Source: an uncultured bacterium (lineage in GTDB: Bacteria; Verrucomicrobiota; Kiritimatiellia; RFP12; UBA1067). From it: DNA of 32,305 bases. Location: the NCBI GenBank assembly GCA_902763655.1, contig CACWSW010000011.1:1-32305 (forward strand). Direction: 5' to 3'. A model generated the notes under the pieces. It was given only the letters and a program-made list of their open reading frames with translations, ran no database searches and was not told the origin of the DNA. The position numbers and the translations under genes were made by a program. Every line of letters begins with the position of its first letter. The stretch's first letter is position 1. Of this stretch, positions 30,616 to 32,305 are shown one piece after another.

Positions 30616-32013
30616 TTAACCAAAGAAGTACCTGTTGGCGTTCTCGTAGCAGATGCCCTTCACCAGGCTGCCGATCCACGGGATGTCGCGCGGCAGCTCG
30701 CCCGCCTCGATCTCCTTGCCGAGCATCTGGCAGAGGATGCGGCGGAAGTACTCGTGGCGCGTGTAGCTGAGGAACGAGCGCGAATCGGTGAGCATGCCGA
30801 CGAAGTTGCCGAGGCAGCCGAGAGCGCCGAGCGCCTCCAGCTGCTTGCGCATGCCGTCCTTCTGGTCGAGGAACCACCAGGCCGCGCCCAGCTGCATGCG
30901 GCCCTTCTCGGGACCGTGCTGGAAACTGCCCATGAGAGTGGCGAGCATCTCGTTGTCCTTCGGGTTGAGGGAGTAGAGGATGGTGCGCGGAAGCGCGTCA
31001 TTCATCTCAAGGCGGTCGAAGAGCCGCGCAAGCGACTCCGCCACGTTCCACTCGCCGATGCAGTCGAAGCCGGTGTCAGGACCGAGCCGCTTGAACATCT
31101 TCGTGTTGGCGTTGCGCAGGCAGCAGTAATGGAGCTGCGCCGCCCAGCCGGCCTTCGCGTCCGCCGCCAAGCCCTCGTATAGCCACGCGCTCTTCAGCTT
31201 GAGCGCCTCTTCGGGAGCGAGCGCCTTGCCGCCGCGCGCCTTCTTGAAGATGCGGCGCACTTCAGCTTCGGTGTACGGCTCGGCGAATATCTCGGTGACG
31301 CCGTAGTCGGAGATCACGCAGCCGCACTTCGCGAAGAAGGCGTGCCTCTTCGCCATCGCCTCAAGAAAATCGTCCCACGTCTTGACGGGCATCTTCGCGG
31401 CCTTCGAGAGACGGTCCATCCAGTCGTTCCAGGCCTTGAGGTCCTCCACCTTGCTCGCCTTGTCGCTGCGCCAAGCCGGCAGTATCTTCGTGCCGAACGG
31501 CTTCTTGGCTATCGCGATGTGGTGCACGAGCGAGTCCACGGGATCGTCGGTGGTGCAGACGACCTTCACGTTGGACTTCTTCATGAGTCCCTGCGCGGAG
31601 AAGCTGGGCTTCGCGAGGGCGGCGTTGCACTTCTTCCAGATCTTCTCGGCGGTCTTGCGCGAGAGGCGGTCGGTGACGCCGAAGTAGCGCGCGAGCTCGA
31701 GGTGCGACCAGTCGAAGAGCGGGTTCTTGAGGAGCACCTCCATCGTCTCGGCGAAGGCGAGGAATTTGTCGTGCCAACTGGCGTCGCCGGTGATGAGCCT
31801 TTCGTCGATGCCGTTCGAGCGCATCTGGCGCCACTTGTAGTGGTCGCCGCCGAGCCACACCTGCGCGATGTTCTCCCAGCGCTGGTCCGCGGCGATCTCG
31901 GCCGGCGGCAGGTGGCAGTGGTAGTCGATGATGGGCATGTTCTCGGCGTAGCCGTGGTAGAGTTCCCTCGCGGCCTTGGTCGTGAGAAGAAAGTCGTCGT
32001 TGATGAATGGCAT
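30616..32013 (-). CDS. uxaC: Uronate isomerase (glucuronate/galacturonate isomerase)
   Basis: 465 residues, the usual size. Interconverts D-glucuronate with D-fructuronate and D-galacturonate with D-tagaturonate, the first step of uronate breakdown, in the cytoplasm. Hallmarks: PFINDDFLLTTKAARELYHG at the start, metal-binding IIDYHCHLPPAEIA, WLGGDHYKWRQMRSNGIDERLITGDAS, CTTDDPVDSL, LSYTRHEYFRRILC and the C-terminal WIGSLVKGICYENANRYFFG. I start at 32013 because a perfect AGGAGGT lies 6 bases upstream; an in-frame ATG seven codons earlier would put that site inside the gene. No other uronate genes are adjacent. Confidence 0.97.
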   Translation of the reverse strand: MPFINDDFLLTTKAARELYHGYAENMPIIDYHCHLPPAEIAADQRWENIAQVWLGGDHYKWRQMRSNGIDERLITGDASWHDKFLAFAETMEVLLKNPLFDWSHLELARYFGVTDRLSRKTAEKIWKKCNAALAKPSFSAQGLMKKSNVKVVCTTDDPVDSLVHHIAIAKKPFGTKILPAWRSDKASKVEDLKAWNDWMDRLSKAAKMPVKTWDDFLEAMAKRHAFFAKCGCVISDYGVTEIFAEPYTEAEVRRIFKKARGGKALAPEEALKLKSAWLYEGLAADAKAGWAAQLHYCCLRNANTKMFKRLGPDTGFDCIGEWNVAESLARLFDRLEMNDALPRTILYSLNPKDNEMLATLMGSFQHGPEKGRMQLGAAWWFLDQKDGMRKQLEALGALGCLGNFVGMLTDSRSFLSYTRHEYFRRILCQMLGKEIEAGELPRDIPWIGSLVKGICYENANRYFFG

Positions 32014-32019
32014 GTCTTT

Positions 32020-32026
32020 ACCTCCT
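32020..32026 (-). promoter_or_regulatory. Strong ribosome-binding site of uxaC
   Basis: AGGAGGT on the minus strand, 6 bases before the ATG at 32013; it decides between two in-frame ATG codons. It is the only full consensus site seen in the window. Confidence 0.85.
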
Positions 32027-32045
32027 GGTGTCATGAAACGTGTCC

Positions 32046-32051
32046 ATTATA
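32046..32051 (-). promoter_or_regulatory. uxaC promoter -10 element
   Basis: Perfect TATAAT on the minus strand, predicting a leader of about 25 bases before the uxaC ATG. At 17 bases upstream is TTCCGG, a poor -35, so an activator may be needed. Confidence 0.55.
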
Positions 32052-32080
32052 GCACATTTTCCCGCCACCGGAAGTGATTC

Positions 32081-32138
32081 AGCTGCCAGCAATCAGCAGA
32101 CAGCAATCAGCAGACAACAGCCAGTAGCCAACAGCCGG
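32081..32138. repeat. Tandem word repeat CAGCAATCAGCAGA
   Basis: A 14-base unit CAGCAATCAGCAGA occurs twice exactly (32087-32100, 32101-32114), followed by looser CAACAGCCAGTAGCCAACAGCC. It lies between the regulator's stop and the uxaC promoter. Confidence 0.8.
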
Positions 32139-32149
32139 CAAAACTGTCA

Positions 32150-32305
32150 TTAGGCTAGAATTGCGACGCGTGCGCGGAGAGCCTTGACGAATGAAGCGCC
32201 GGCGGCGGAGAGGGAGACGCCGTCGCGGCGGACGATTCCCACCCGGATGGAATCATCCATCTTGAGAGGAATCGATATGATCTCGGAATTGTACGACTTG
32301 CCGTG
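32150..32305 (-). CDS. LysR-type transcriptional regulator, C-terminal end only
   Basis: Only the last 51 residues are in the window; the start lies beyond the right edge. The segment EIISIPLKMDDSIRVGIVRR, then DGVSLSAAGASFVKALRARV, is the end of a LysR effector-binding domain: the last strand, the 'r.~~~ls~aa~~F' pattern and the closing helix. It is on the same strand upstream of uxaC, with a separate promoter between them; control of uxaC by it is possible but not shown. Other periplasmic-binding-fold regulators end in a similar way, so the family call is moderate. Confidence 0.6.
   Translation of the reverse strand, partial: HGKSYNSEIISIPLKMDDSIRVGIVRRDGVSLSAAGASFVKALRARVAILA

Noticed and set aside
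1-32305. tRNA, rRNA, insertion sequence or prophage genes
   Set aside because: Looked for by eye on both strands; no cloverleaf with a CCA-type end, no transposase or integrase motif, no phage structural gene was found.

Overview
The window looks like chromosome from a Gram-negative, high-GC bacterium of the PVC superphylum. Within it the Verrucomicrobiota/Kiritimatiellae line fits best. The evidence is an LptD-type outer-membrane protein, a run of prepilin-like genes resembling the four-gene 'Verru_Chthon' cassette known from Verrucomicrobia, an H-X9-DG-like pilin paired with a small uncharacterised gene, and sugar-catabolic genes (GH92 mannosidase, UxaC) typical of gut or plant-polysaccharide degraders. 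The lineage is inferred from gene content. No rRNA or tRNA gene was seen.

Nearly everything is on the minus strand, so read from high to low coordinates. 32305-30616: the C-terminal end of a LysR-type regulator, then uronate isomerase UxaC. 30583-26947: a small coiled-coil membrane protein, a BatD protein with a BatE-like tail, and a second BatD-like protein ending in an SH3-like domain. 26876-16620: a secretion/pilus operon made of one GspF-like inner-membrane protein and eight consecutive proteins with prepilin-like N-termini; the last four (GspI-, GspJ-, GspG/H- and GspK-like) resemble the Verru_Chthon cassette. 15080-16554 (plus strand): another prepilin-like protein and a 179-residue protein of unknown function. 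14995-10087: GTPase Obg, a GH92 alpha-mannosidase and signal peptidase I. 9793-1: a histidine phosphatase, then mreB-mreC-mreD-mrdA-rodA, an RNase E/G family nuclease and lptD (cut by the window edge). The mre to lptD genes are tightly packed or overlapping and look like one cell-envelope transcription unit.

The most unusual feature is the DNA between the genes. Almost every gap is built of a short 'word' repeated a few times, often arranged as an inverted repeat, with a different word at each place (GGTGAAA, GGACAAA, CACGAAAYA, GATTGARG, TTGGCAACACTTACACA, GTTCCCC, AACCTTTT). Three copies of one about 165-base element sit in front of three pseudopilin genes. Each supplies a GGTGA-rich ribosome-binding region, the start codon and an in-frame leader of about 40-50 residues, and the DNA similarity stops at the predicted prepilin cleavage site. 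A related element supplies the signal peptide of the BatD protein, and another repeat cluster has inserted 29 residues in frame into the GH92 enzyme. I read this as a family of repeats that settle at gene starts and are translated as leaders; this is an inference to be tested.

Several promoters have a good -10 hexamer placed so close to the ATG that the mRNA would have little or no leader (mreB, the plus-strand pilin, probably obg).
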